Numbered from the stretch's first letter, positions 52,260-60,457 are shown. The stretch is DNA of 64,000 nt from Spirochaetaceae bacterium (GCA_017416145.1 JAFQDD010000012.1:124001-188000), one strand, 5' to 3'. Notes: a model not told the origin generated them from the sequence alone. Program-made: numbers and translations.

Positions 52260-52454
52260 TTTTTCAAATATTTTTATGGAGCAACCTTTTTCCCTGTGTT
52301 CCGGCTTTTCAGGGTTCCGCAGGGAAAACCTGCTCCATAAAAAAGTTGCACCCAATTACAAACATTAATCTAGTTCAAAACAAACTAATGTCTATAAAAA
52401 TCTGCAACTTTTTTACGACTTCGTTGCCCTTCCAATCCGGGCTAGGCTTTTAAA
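52260..52454 (+). repeat. Two overlapping large inverted repeats downstream of thiI
   Basis: Stem A: 52271-52283 with 52331-52343 (13 bp perfect, TTTTTATGGAGCA) continued inward by TTTTCCCTG/CAGGGAAAA (52288-52296 with 52320-52328). Stem B: AAAAAAGTTGCA (52339-52350) with TGCAACTTTTTT (52403-52414). The two stems share bases 52339-52343, so they compete. Stem B ends in a T-run and could terminate thiI. No gene is present here. Confidence 0.7.
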
Positions 52455-52510
52455 CAAAAAAAAGGCTGAGTTCAGTTTCCTAATAACCAAACTCAGCCTT
52501 TATTCTTTTT
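52455..52510. terminator. Bidirectional terminator between thiI and the SPOR protein gene
   Basis: AAGGCTGAGTT (52462-52472) pairs with AACTCAGCCTT (52490-52500); an A-run lies before and a T-rich tract after. Confidence 0.8.
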
Positions 52511-52532
52511 TATTAGAAGTTTTAGAAATTTT

Positions 52533-53984
52533 CTAGAAAGTACTTCTTAAAAAAGCATCTTTATATCCCGCTTTTCTAAATCTTTCCAAAACAATAGCAT
52601 ATTCATCCTTGTTTAAGCCACCAATCATTACTTGATAATCACTTCTACCACTTGGTTGATAACACACAATCGGATAATTATTTCCATATGTAGATAAAAT
52701 CTTTTCTACATTTTCCACCTTTGAATAAGTTGCAATTTGCACAAAATATTTTTCAGATTCAAGTTTTTCTACAATATTTAAACTTGGTTTTACAACTTCT
52801 TCTACCACAATTTCTACCACATCTTCCACAGGAATAATATTTCGTGTTTCTGGTATAATTTCAACGTCAGAAATCTTTTCTTCATCAACTTCTTCTACAA
52901 AAATTACTTCTGGTTCTTCCAAGATTGAATCATCCTCTAAGATTTCTTCTTCTACAGGAACTGGAATAATTGTAAAAACAGGTGGTTTTGGTTCTGTAGG
53001 AATCAATGCAACTTCTTCTGTTGTAATGATTTCAGTATCTTCAGTTGTTTCAACAGCAGGTTCATCTTCAATTCCTCTGTCCATTTCTGCAATAAACTCT
53101 TCTGAAGTTTCTGAATCTGTATTTCCATCAGAAAATCCAAAATCTGGAATTGGACGTTCTTCTGACCAATCTGGCAAAGTTTGTGGAATTTTACTTAAAT
53201 CTTCTTCTGCTACAAGCTCTTCTTCAACTGATTCTGCTTCGATTTCACTTTCCTCTGGAATCACTTCTGCAACAAGTTCTTCTTCAACTGGTTCTACGAC
53301 GATTTCAGTTTCCTCTGGAATCACTTCTGCAACAAGCTCATCTTCAACTGGTTCTGCAACAATTTCACTTTCTTCTGGAATCACTTCTGCAACAAGCTCT
53401 TCTTCAACAGGTTCAGCGACGATTTCACTTTCTTCTGGAATCACTTCTGCAACAAGTTCTTCTTCAACTATTTCCACATCTTCAACAAAAAGTATATCCT
53501 CTTCTTGGATTTCAACTTCTTCTTCAAGAGAATCTTCTATATTATTTTCCTCAATCAATTCTTCAAGTTCTTCTTCGCTTAACATTTCATCCATTTCTGG
53601 AGTAGTTTCAGGAACATAATTTTCCAAGGTTTTTGAAAGAATAGTCTTTTCAGAATATGCATCGCTTTTCTTTGTAACTTGAACAATTACATTACTTCCC
53701 TTTGAAATGTAAAGTTCTTTTGCTGCTTCAGGAGACAATACTATTGCAATTCCTTCTGTGGCATCAAAAGACCCAAAAACCATTACTTCAATACTAATAT
53801 TAGTTTGAGGATTTGTTACCACAACAATGTCCCCAGGCAAATATCCAGGTGATTTTGCAAACAAACCACTAGGCAATTCTCCAGAGTCCGCAACAATAGC
53901 TCTACCATCTAGAGATGGCTTAGATGCTCCAATTAAAAAAACACAAAATACTGCAACAAAAAAAGCTAAAAATACCTTTTTCAT
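52533..53984 (-). CDS. Envelope protein with RlpA-like domain, acidic 20-residue repeats and C-terminal SPOR domain
   Basis: 483 residues with a signal peptide (KKVFLAFFVAVFCVFLIGA). Residues 25-110 resemble the RlpA double-psi beta-barrel (LPSGLFAKSPGYLPGDIVVV, then IVLSPEAAKELYISKGSNV), but the catalytic Asp region reads VFGSF, so lytic activity is unlikely. A Glu-rich region follows, containing four near-identical 20-residue repeats (VEEELVAEVIPEESEIVAEP). The last 75 residues form a SPOR domain (KYFVQIATYSKVENVEKILS), which binds denuded septal peptidoglycan. The start codon directly follows the upstream stop. The combination of 60-bp acidic repeats with an envelope location recalls Arp of T. 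pallidum, by analogy only. Confidence 0.8.
   Translation of the reverse strand: MKKVFLAFFVAVFCVFLIGASKPSLDGRAIVADSGELPSGLFAKSPGYLPGDIVVVTNPQTNISIEVMVFGSFDATEGIAIVLSPEAAKELYISKGSNVIVQVTKKSDAYSEKTILSKTLENYVPETTPEMDEMLSEEELEELIEENNIEDSLEEEVEIQEEDILFVEDVEIVEEELVAEVIPEESEIVAEPVEEELVAEVIPEESEIVAEPVEDELVAEVIPEETEIVVEPVEEELVAEVIPEESEIEAESVEEELVAEEDLSKIPQTLPDWSEERPIPDFGFSDGNTDSETSEEFIAEMDRGIEDEPAVETTEDTEIITTEEVALIPTEPKPPVFTIIPVPVEEEILEDDSILEEPEVIFVEEVDEEKISDVEIIPETRNIIPVEDVVEIVVEEVVKPSLNIVEKLESEKYFVQIATYSKVENVEKILSTYGNNYPIVCYQPSGRSDYQVMIGGLNKDEYAIVLERFRKAGYKDAFLRSTF
53215..53466 (-). repeat. 60-bp in-frame tandem repeats
   Basis: Four full copies of exactly 60 bp between 53221 and 53460, with degenerate partial copies on both flanks. 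Copies differ at a few positions only. Length changes of one unit would keep the frame. Confidence 0.9.
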
Positions 53985-54494
53985 TTACATCCTCCCACTT
54001 ATTTTCAAATTGATATTATCTGCAATTTCACAAGCAAATCGATTAAATCCAACATATTGATTTGAAACTGATGTTTTATTTGGACTAATTTCTTCACTTT
54101 TGTAAAAAATTTCTCCAGTAGAAACTTTTTTTATCACATAGTCTACAGATTTTAGATTTTCCAAAGAAACTGCTTCTGGATTTTTGGACTGTGAAACATC
54201 AAATTCCAACTTAATTTCAACAAAATAATCCATAAAACCATCTACAGCTGCATTAAATCCATTTACACTGGCCATTTCGTAGTTTTCATACAATGAAATT
54301 GTTTCATTTGTCACAATATGCCCATAATCAAACAATGTATTCATAATTTGATTTTCAAACACTCGTGATGATTCAGAAACTTTTTCTATACCATCTTTTT
54401 GAAAAATCAAAATACTAACATTCAAACCATAAAGATTTATTACATTTAATAGTAGAAATGTTAAAACTGTAATGTATCCTTTGTGTATTTTCAT
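53985..54494 (-). CDS. Unknown secreted protein upstream of the SPOR gene
   Basis: 169 residues with an N-terminal signal or anchor (GYITVLTFLLLNVINLYG). The mature part is alpha/beta (VSILIFQKDGIEKVSESSRV; LKSVDYVIKKVSTGEIFYKS), somewhat like small periplasmic proteins that carry curli-assembly-type or TPM-like folds, but no motif decides. Its last codons contain GGGAGG, which serves as ribosome-binding site for the SPOR gene starting directly after the stop, so the two are translationally coupled. Confidence 0.55.
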   Translation of the reverse strand: MKIHKGYITVLTFLLLNVINLYGLNVSILIFQKDGIEKVSESSRVFENQIMNTLFDYGHIVTNETISLYENYEMASVNGFNAAVDGFMDYFVEIKLEFDVSQSKNPEAVSLENLKSVDYVIKKVSTGEIFYKSEEISPNKTSVSNQYVGFNRFACEIADNINLKISGRM

Positions 54495-54607
54495 AAAATA
54501 TTTTCCTATACTTGATTTTCGGATTTTTACATTTCGATGTTTAGATTTTTTTACACTTTAATATTTCAAAAAAAATTATTTTTTTTTAATTTTTTTACTT
54601 TAACCTA

Positions 54608-54636
54608 TTGACGTTTTTTTTATTAAGATATATAGT
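54608..54636 (+). promoter_or_regulatory. Promoter of the tRNA operon
   Basis: TTGACG (54608-54613), a 17-base spacer and TATAGT (54631-54636), about 12 bases before the first tRNA. Confidence 0.7.
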
Positions 54637-54648
54637 AATGAACATCAA

Positions 54649-54721
54649 CGGAACGTAGCGCAGTTGGTAGCGCGTCTGGTTTGGGACCAGAATGTCGCAG
54701 GTTCAAGTCCTGTCGTTCCGA
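54649..54721 (+). tRNA. tRNA-Pro (anticodon TGG)
   Basis: Full cloverleaf: acceptor CGGAACG/CGTTCCG, anticodon stem TCTGG/CCAGA with loop TTTGGGA, T-loop TTCAAGT. CCA is not encoded. Confidence 0.95.
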
Positions 54722-54726
54722 CTCCC

Positions 54727-54799
54727 GGGCGATTAGCTCAGCTGGGAGAGCACCTGGTTTACACCCAGGTTGTCGGGGGTTCGATCCCCTCATCGCCCA
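54727..54799 (+). tRNA. tRNA-Val (anticodon TAC)
   Basis: Acceptor GGGCGAT/ATCGCCC, anticodon stem CCTGG/CCAGG with loop TTTACAC, T-loop TTCGATC. CCA is not encoded. It lies six bases after tRNA-Pro. Confidence 0.95.
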
Positions 54800-54802
54800 C
54801 TT

Positions 54803-54832
54803 AGCACTTCAACTTTTTTGAAGTGCTTTTTT
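54803..54832 (+). terminator. Terminator-like hairpin between tRNA-Val and tRNA-Met
   Basis: AGCACTTCAA (54803-54812) pairs with TTGAAGTGCT (54818-54827), followed by T6. No promoter is evident between it and tRNA-Met. Confidence 0.7.
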
Positions 54833-54834
54833 AT

Positions 54835-54907
54835 GGCGGCATAGCTCAGCAGGTAGAGCATACGGCTCATATCCGTCAGGTCATAGGTTCAAATCCCATT
54901 GCCGCTA
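54835..54907 (+). tRNA. tRNA with anticodon CAT (elongator Met, or Ile read via lysidine)
   Basis: Acceptor GGCGGCA/TGCCGCT (one G-T pair at the end), D-arm GCTC/GAGC, anticodon stem ACGG/CCGT with loop CTCATAT, T-loop TTCAAAT. It lacks the three consecutive G-C pairs in the anticodon stem expected of an initiator tRNA. Met-elongator and Ile2 cannot be separated by eye. Confidence 0.88.
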
Positions 54908-54911
54908 AATC

Positions 54912-54943
54912 AAGGCTGTTCAAAGTTGAACAGTCTTTTTTTG
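54912..54943 (+). terminator. Terminator after the tRNA operon
   Basis: AAGGCTGTTCAA (54912-54923) pairs with TTGAACAGTCTT (54926-54937, one G-T pair), followed by a T-run. Confidence 0.75.
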
Positions 54944-54978
54944 TTTTTACTGCAATTTTATCAAAAGAGGAAGTTATT

Positions 54979-55929
54979 ATGACACCAGAAGTTTTTAATG
55001 CTCCATTCAAAGGAAGATCATTATTAAATTGGATTGACTGGACTCCAGATGAAATCAATACAGTTTTAAATATTGCTCTTCAAGTAAAAAAAGAAAAAAG
55101 AGCTGGAGAAGTTCACCAAAGATTTTTAGGAAAATCTATTGCCCTACTTTTTGAAAAACGCTCAACTAGAACTCGTTGCTCTTTTGAAACAGCCTTTGGA
55201 GAAGAAGGTGGTCACCCAGTATTTTTATCAAATCAAGACATTCAACTTGGTGGAAAAGAATCTATCGAAGATACAGCTTGTGTTCTTGGAAGAATGTTTA
55301 GTGCTATAGAATTCCGTGGTTTCAAACAAGAACACGTAGAACTTCTAGCAAAATATTCTGGCGTTCCAGTTTACAACGGACTAACAGACGATTTTCACCC
55401 AACACAAGCTTTGGCTGATATTATGACATTATTTGAACGCTTTGGAAAATTAAAAGGTTTACATTTAGTGTATTCTGGAGACGGAAGAAACAATGTAGCT
55501 CGTTCTTTAATGTTGATTTCAGCAAAAATGGGTATCAATTTTACAGTATTAACTCCACCAGAACTAAATCCAGATCAAGAAATCCTATCAATTTGTGAAC
55601 CTTTTGCAAAAGAAAGTGGTGCTACAATTACAGTTACAGACAAAATTTCACTTGTAAAAGACGCAGATGCAGTTTATACTGATGTATGGACTTCTATGGG
55701 TGAAGAAGCTTTAAAAGAAGAACGAACAAAACTTTTATCACCATACCAAGTAAACACAAAGCTAATGAATGCAGTTTGTAAACCAGAAGGCATCTTTTTG
55801 CATTGTTTACCAGCTGTAAAAGGCGAAGAAGTTACCACAGAAGTTTTTGAGAGCGAGAATAGCTTAATTTGGGAACAAGCAGAAAATCGTAAGCATACAA
55901 TTAAAGCGATTATGCTCTCTACTCTATAA
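54979..55929 (+). CDS. argF: Ornithine carbamoyltransferase
   Basis: Transfers carbamoyl between carbamoyl phosphate and ornithine/citrulline, in arginine synthesis or (as ArcB) in arginine fermentation. 316 residues from the ATG at 54979, preceded by AGAGGAAG; a longer frame would start inside tRNA-Met. Carbamoyl-phosphate site STRTR at 62-66, then DDFHPTQALADIMTLFERFG, and the ornithine-site motif HCLPA near 273. Neither other arg genes nor arcA/arcC are adjacent, so anabolic and catabolic roles cannot be separated. Confidence 0.92.
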   Translation: MTPEVFNAPFKGRSLLNWIDWTPDEINTVLNIALQVKKEKRAGEVHQRFLGKSIALLFEKRSTRTRCSFETAFGEEGGHPVFLSNQDIQLGGKESIEDTACVLGRMFSAIEFRGFKQEHVELLAKYSGVPVYNGLTDDFHPTQALADIMTLFERFGKLKGLHLVYSGDGRNNVARSLMLISAKMGINFTVLTPPELNPDQEILSICEPFAKESGATITVTDKISLVKDADAVYTDVWTSMGEEALKEERTKLLSPYQVNTKLMNAVCKPEGIFLHCLPAVKGEEVTTEVFESENSLIWEQAENRKHTIKAIMLSTL

Positions 55930-55950
55930 TTTTCACAGGAGTTTTCTTTT

Positions 55951-56361
55951 ATGAAAAAGGTTTTTCTTTCTTTAGCACTAATTTTTTGTTGTACATTTGG
56001 AGTTTTTGCACAAAAAGCTTTTGTACAATCATCCCGTTCTTATGTAAATGTGCCAATTTTAAAAGTTTTTGAGCACAGAGAAGCTTACGTTATTGCTTAT
56101 GTAAATAACGATAACAAAATTACTTATGTTTCTGCTCCAAAAACTTGGTTTAAACAAGGAACTCCTGAAAAACAAGCAGAAGTTAGAGCTTTACAGAAAA
56201 AACTAAATCCATATATGACAATCTGTTTTGATGATGGAGAGTTTTATTTCTTATATCTTTCTATGCCTGTTTCAAAACTAGACAATGCTTGGGGAGTTTA
56301 TCCTACAGGACAAGGTCTACCAGAAGAAATGGATCCAAAAAAGGTTGCAGCAGGAAACTAA
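55951..56361 (+). CDS. Unknown small secreted protein
   Basis: 136 residues with a signal peptide (KKVFLSLALIFCCTFGVFA, cleavage before QKA). The mature part is about 115 residues, basic and beta-rich (SYVNVPILKVFEHREAYVIA, then FYFLYLSMPVSKLDNAWGVY), with no recognised domain. CAGGAG lies upstream of the ATG. It follows argF by 21 bases, and its stop overlaps the next start (TAATG), placing it in an argF-to-nrnA operon. Confidence 0.6.
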   Translation: MKKVFLSLALIFCCTFGVFAQKAFVQSSRSYVNVPILKVFEHREAYVIAYVNNDNKITYVSAPKTWFKQGTPEKQAEVRALQKKLNPYMTICFDDGEFYFLYLSMPVSKLDNAWGVYPTGQGLPEEMDPKKVAAGN

Positions 56362-57590
56362 TGCCCCACAAATTGATAAATGATATTCAACTCTCATTCA
56401 GAAAATCCATCTTGAAAGATGTTTCAGGATGGATTTTTACAAATTTTCACCATAGAGATACTTTAACTGATTTTTTGCTAAAGATTGACTCAGAATCTGT
56501 TTCCACAAGAAGATGGATTTATATTGTAAAGGATTTTGGGAATCCCATAAAAATTCTCCATAAAATCGAAAAAGAAGCTCTTTCTCACCTACCAGGAGAT
56601 GAATATTTTTATTCTAGCCAAGAAGAATTGGTAGAAATTTTATCATTACATTGTAAAAATAAAACCTATGCAATCCTCAAAGACAAAAACATTCCAGTGA
56701 TTTCTACAGTTGATGGCGGATTTGTTGAACTATTAGCAGAAAATCAAATAAAAACTGTTTCTGCTGCCACGTTGGTACAATTAACAAAAAGCATTTTATC
56801 AAAAGAGCAAATCGAAAGCCAAAAAAAAGCTGGAAAAATTTTATACGATACAATATTCAAAACTTGGGAAAAGATAATATTTCATTACGAAAATAATTTG
56901 CCATTATTTGAAAAAGATGTGCAGGATTTTATCGTGGAATCTTTTGAGAAAAATCATATCATTACTGATCATCCACCAATTGTAGCCTTTGGAAAAAATT
57001 CAGGAAATCCTCATTACGATGTAACTTCTGTCAACAATTCACAGTGTCAAAAAGGTGATGTTATCCAACTTGATATTTGGGGAAAACTTTCAAATGTGGA
57101 AAATAGCGTTTATGCAGATATTTCTTGGGTAGGAATTTATGATTCCAAAATCCCAGAAAAAGTTGAAAAATGCTTTGAGTGCTTAAAATCCGCTCGAGAT
57201 GTTGTGATTTCTTCCATAAATGAAAAACAACAAGATAGTTTTCAACCAAATGAGGATTTCAACATCACAGGAAGTTTTCTCGACAAAAAAGTGCGAGATA
57301 TTCTAATAAATAACGGATATGAAGATGGAATTAAACACAGAACTGGACATTCTATCGACACAGAATGTCACGGAACAGGCGTAAACCTAGACAGCGTAGA
57401 ATTTCCAGATAATCGACTTATTACAGAAGGTTGCAGTTTTTCCGTGGAACCTGGTCTATATTTTGAAGATTTTGGACTTAGAACTGAAATCGACGTAACA
57501 ATTTTTGAAAACAAAGCTTTTATTCCCGGAGCAGATACAAAAACTCCAGAGGGAATAACAATTCCTCAAAACAAACTTTTGACTTGCTAA
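56361..57590 (+). CDS. M24-family metallopeptidase (Xaa-Pro aminopeptidase-like)
   Basis: 409 residues from the ATG at 56361 that overlaps the preceding stop. The creatinase/aminopeptidase-P fold has an N-terminal domain (residues 1-155) and a pita-bread catalytic domain with the five metal ligands visible: Asp in VIQLDIWG, Asp in VYADISWVG, His in HRTGHSIDT, Glu in SFSVEPGLYF and Glu in LRTEIDVTIF. It probably trims proline-containing peptides in the cytoplasm. No signal peptide. Confidence 0.85.
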   Translation: MPHKLINDIQLSFRKSILKDVSGWIFTNFHHRDTLTDFLLKIDSESVSTRRWIYIVKDFGNPIKILHKIEKEALSHLPGDEYFYSSQEELVEILSLHCKNKTYAILKDKNIPVISTVDGGFVELLAENQIKTVSAATLVQLTKSILSKEQIESQKKAGKILYDTIFKTWEKIIFHYENNLPLFEKDVQDFIVESFEKNHIITDHPPIVAFGKNSGNPHYDVTSVNNSQCQKGDVIQLDIWGKLSNVENSVYADISWVGIYDSKIPEKVEKCFECLKSARDVVISSINEKQQDSFQPNEDFNITGSFLDKKVRDILINNGYEDGIKHRTGHSIDTECHGTGVNLDSVEFPDNRLITEGCSFSVEPGLYFEDFGLRTEIDVTIFENKAFIPGADTKTPEGITIPQNKLLTC

Positions 57591-57618
57591 ATATTAACTT
57601 ACGAAAAAGGAAAATAAT

Positions 57619-58599
57619 ATGAAAATTTTATCAGATTCAGACTTGGAAAATTTTAAGAAATTTATTGAAAATCACAAAGCTTTTGTAATTTGTGGTCATA
57701 AAGAACCTGACGGAGACTGTATCGCATCTAGTTTAGGTTTAGCAAAAATTCTTGATTTTTATAAAAAACCTTATCAAATCTTAAATGCTGGACCTTTCAA
57801 AAGAACAGAAACAAAGAAATACGAAAAATTCTTCAAAAATCAATTTATAAGACAAACAAACAATATTGATGATACAGGTTTATTTATCGTTGATTGTTCA
57901 GATAGTTTTAGACTTGGAGATATGGAAAGTCAAGTTGCTCATTTGGACACTTTCATAATCGACCATCACAAAACTTCCACAAATTCATCAGATAATTCAA
58001 TTATCGACCCTACTTCTCCAGCCGCAGCTTGTCTTGTACAACAACTTTTTGAAAAAACTGTTGGTAAGCTTGATTCAGAAACAGCTTCTATCCTTTTCTT
58101 TGGACTTTCTACAGACACAGGTTTTTTCAAATTTCTAGATGATAAAAGTGCAGAAGTTTTTATCCTAGCAAGTAAACTTGTAGAAGCTGGAGCAAATCCA
58201 AGACAAACCTACGACGCAATTTCCAGTGGTAAACCATTTTCAACACGAAAACTTCTTGGTGCAACATTGAATCACACAGAAAGTTATTTTGATGGAAAAC
58301 TAATTATTTCCTACGAAACAATGGCGGACACTCATGCTTTGGGTGCAGAAGGCAGAGATTCAGATGCACTTTATTCTTTGCTTTTGGCAGTAGAAAATGT
58401 AGAAGCTGTGGTTTTCGTCCGCCAAGAAACTGATAAAACTTGTACATTGGGATTTCGCTCAAGAGATGAAGTTGATGTTTCAGAGATTGCTACAGTTTTT
58501 GGTGGCGGTGGTCATAAAAATGCTTCGGGAGCCTGTACTTCTGGCACAATTGAAACACTTATTCCAAAAATTAAACAGGAATTTGCAAAAATCTTTTAA
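57619..58599 (+). CDS. DHH/DHHA1 phosphoesterase (NrnA-like nanoRNase/pAp phosphatase)
   Basis: 326 residues. DHH motifs: VICGHKEPDGDCIASSLGLA (residues 21-40), FIVDCSDS around 95, TFIIDHHKTST around 115 and FFGLSTDTGFFKF around 155. The C-terminal DHHA1 substrate motif is FGGGGHKNASG near residue 295. The domain order and length fit NrnA, which degrades nanoRNA and pAp, or a close relative that cleaves cyclic dinucleotide products. AAAAAGGAAAA lies before the ATG. Followed by a strong terminator. Confidence 0.87.
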   Translation: MKILSDSDLENFKKFIENHKAFVICGHKEPDGDCIASSLGLAKILDFYKKPYQILNAGPFKRTETKKYEKFFKNQFIRQTNNIDDTGLFIVDCSDSFRLGDMESQVAHLDTFIIDHHKTSTNSSDNSIIDPTSPAAACLVQQLFEKTVGKLDSETASILFFGLSTDTGFFKFLDDKSAEVFILASKLVEAGANPRQTYDAISSGKPFSTRKLLGATLNHTESYFDGKLIISYETMADTHALGAEGRDSDALYSLLLAVENVEAVVFVRQETDKTCTLGFRSRDEVDVSEIATVFGGGGHKNASGACTSGTIETLIPKIKQEFAKIF

Positions 58600-58621
58600 C
58601 ATTTTTTAAGTTTTTTTTATG

Positions 58622-58660
58622 AAAGACAAGGTTTCCAAAGATTCCTTGTCTTTTTTTTTG
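58622..58660 (+). terminator. Terminator after the DHH phosphoesterase gene
   Basis: AAAGACAAGG (58622-58631) pairs with CCTTGTCTTT (58644-58653), followed by a long T-run. Confidence 0.88.
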
Positions 58661-58717
58661 ATTTTGTTCAATTTTACGCAAAAAAGTAGCTTTTTTAGCT
58701 TTTTTTTCACAAAAAAA

Positions 58718-58733
58718 TTGGCATAGATTTTGC
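58718..58733 (+). promoter_or_regulatory. Sigma-54-type (-24/-12) promoter
   Basis: TTGGCAT with the -24 GG at 58720-58721 and TTGC with the -12 GC at 58732-58733, exactly ten bases between GG and GC as in the RpoN consensus. Initiation is expected near 58744, 25 bases before the next gene. Confidence 0.72.
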
Positions 58734-58768
58734 GTATACATCTTCAAACAATTTTCAAGGAGATGTAT

Positions 58769-59641
58769 ATGAATCAACTAAATCAGGATTATCTGAACTA
58801 CAAACAAAAAAGGATTTCTATCGAAGAGCTAAAAACTAAAACCTTAGAATTTATTTTCAAAGAAAGATATTACTTTAATTTTTACAAAAATACAGAAGAT
58901 GAACTAACGGATTTAATTATTGCCTTAGGGAAAATTCTTACAAAAGTAATTTTATCTTACAAAGAAAATCGCTGTACTTATTCCTGTTACATCAGAAATA
59001 CTCTAAATTTTCTAAAAAAAGCAAGATATTACCGAACAGTAAAAGAAAAATCAAAAGATGTGGCACTCACAAACTACGCAATTGAAGAAGCTTCTTTTGA
59101 ATTGCAAGAAAAAGAACCAGAATACTCATCCTCTAAAAAACTTGAAATTGATTTTGAATCCCTTGTGGAAACAGAAAATCAAAAAAAGCTTTCTACGGAA
59201 CAACGGCTAAAAATTGTCTTATTAAAATGTTGTTTTTATCTTTCAGAGGAAAATATATTAGACATTTGTGAAAAATATGAATTATCTTACACTGAAATCA
59301 AAAAAAACATTGATTTAGCAAAAAAAACTTTTGAGAAAAGATATCAAAAAAGCGTCAAAAAAAAGCAAAACACCAATCGGATATATTTCTTGAAAAATCG
59401 ATATCGATTCGAACTAGAATTATTAAACAAAAAATCTATTCAATATGAAAAAACCAAAGAATCATTAGAAAAAGCTAAAGAAATCTGGCTCAAATACATT
59501 AATAAAAATATAGACAAACCACTTACACCATCTAATCAATTTATTAGTGAAACCTTAAACATTCCATATTACGCTATAAATCTCCTTTTTGCTGATATTG
59601 CAAAAAAGTATAGAAAAAATGCAAAAAAAGAACTATCATAA
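58769..59641 (+). CDS. Putative sigma-factor-like or HTH regulatory protein
   Basis: 290 residues from the ATG at 58769 with a near-perfect AAGGAGATG ribosome-binding site. Not a family I can name. Residues 45-95 (KVILSYKENRCTYSCYIRNT, LNFLKKARYYR) resemble sigma-70 region 2. Residues 145-200 (STEQRLKIVLLKCCFYLSEE, NILDICEKYELSYTEIKKN) resemble region 4 with a helix-turn-helix. A second HTH-like segment (NQFISETLNIPYYAINLLFA) is at the C-terminus. Very Lys- and Glu-rich. The sigma-54-type promoter just upstream and the filament genes downstream suggest a regulator, but this is inference. The rdgB start follows its stop by four bases. Confidence 0.45.
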   Translation: MNQLNQDYLNYKQKRISIEELKTKTLEFIFKERYYFNFYKNTEDELTDLIIALGKILTKVILSYKENRCTYSCYIRNTLNFLKKARYYRTVKEKSKDVALTNYAIEEASFELQEKEPEYSSSKKLEIDFESLVETENQKKLSTEQRLKIVLLKCCFYLSEENILDICEKYELSYTEIKKNIDLAKKTFEKRYQKSVKKKQNTNRIYFLKNRYRFELELLNKKSIQYEKTKESLEKAKEIWLKYINKNIDKPLTPSNQFISETLNIPYYAINLLFADIAKKYRKNAKKELS

Positions 59642-59645
59642 ATTT

Positions 59646-60284
59646 ATGATAATTTACGCAGCTACAGGAAATGAGCATAAAAGACAAGAATTAAGTCAAT
59701 TATTTGCTCCTAACACAATTGTAATTCCAAAAGACAAGGGAATTGATTTTGATCCAGAAGAAAATGGAAATACTTTTGTTGATAACACAATTATCAAAGC
59801 AAAAGCATTATTTGATATTGTAAATCAACCAGTTATCGCTGATGATTCAGGGATTTGTGTTGATATTTTAGATGGAAAGCCAGGTATATATTCTGCAAGA
59901 TATGTTGGAAATAATACTTTTTCTGAGAAAAAAATTTCTGATTCTGAAAGAAATGTTTTGCTATTAGAAGAAGCAAAAAAAGTTGCTTTAGAAAAAGGTA
60001 TTGCTCCAGATACCCCTCTATCTTGCCGATTTGTTTGTGCTATGGTTCTTTATCTTGGAAAAGACAGATATTATATTGCTCAAGAAACAATAGAAGGTTT
60101 TTTGGTAAAAGATATTGAATCTGCAAAAGGTTCAGGTGGATTTGGCTACGATCCAATCGTTTATTTACCAGAATATGGAAAAACTATTGCAGAATTATCT
60201 TCAGAAGAAAAAAATGCTATTTCTCACCGCGGTAAAGCTGCAAAAGTTTTGCAAAAGATTATTCAAGGTGCTGAAAGACTTTAA
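59646..60284 (+). CDS. rdgB: XTP/dITP diphosphatase (RdgB/HAM1 family)
   Basis: Removes non-canonical purine triphosphates (dITP, XTP) from the nucleotide pool. 212 residues from the ATG at 59646. Motifs: MIIYAATGNEHKRQELSQLF, ENGNTFVDNTIIKA, VIADDSGICVDILDGKPGIY, SARYVG, and GSGGFGYDPIVYLPEYGKT near residue 160, then ISHRGKA. Slightly longer than average because of an insert around residue 105. Cotranscribed with the upstream regulator-like gene. Confidence 0.95.
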   Translation: MIIYAATGNEHKRQELSQLFAPNTIVIPKDKGIDFDPEENGNTFVDNTIIKAKALFDIVNQPVIADDSGICVDILDGKPGIYSARYVGNNTFSEKKISDSERNVLLLEEAKKVALEKGIAPDTPLSCRFVCAMVLYLGKDRYYIAQETIEGFLVKDIESAKGSGGFGYDPIVYLPEYGKTIAELSSEEKNAISHRGKAAKVLQKIIQGAERL

Positions 60285-60334
60285 TATTAGATTAAAAATT
60301 CTAAAAAAATTTTAATTTTTTTTAAATTTTTCGT

Positions 60335-60362
60335 TAAAGTTTCAGTAAAACTCCTCCGATAA
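60335..60362 (+). promoter_or_regulatory. Sigma-28 (FliA)-type promoter of the first flagellin gene
   Basis: TAAA (60335-60338), a 16-base gap and TCCGATAA (60355-60362). The spacing and flanking bases are the same as in the promoter at 18517. Confidence 0.85.
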
Positions 60363-60457
60363 AGTAAATGGAAAGTTATATATTTTTAATTTTCCAAAAG
60401 CGTGAAGGTTTAAATCACGGATGTAGCCTTAAACAAACGTGTAAAACTTACACAAAC

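Noticed and set aside
53026-53619. Plus-strand Ser-rich open frames opposite the SPOR protein gene
   Set aside because: Shadow of the 60-bp repeats in the antisense direction; no ribosome-binding site or independent evidence.
54823-54978. N-terminal extension of argF through tRNA-Met
   Set aside because: It would read a tRNA gene and its terminator as protein. The ATG at 54979 has a ribosome-binding site and matches the normal OTC start.
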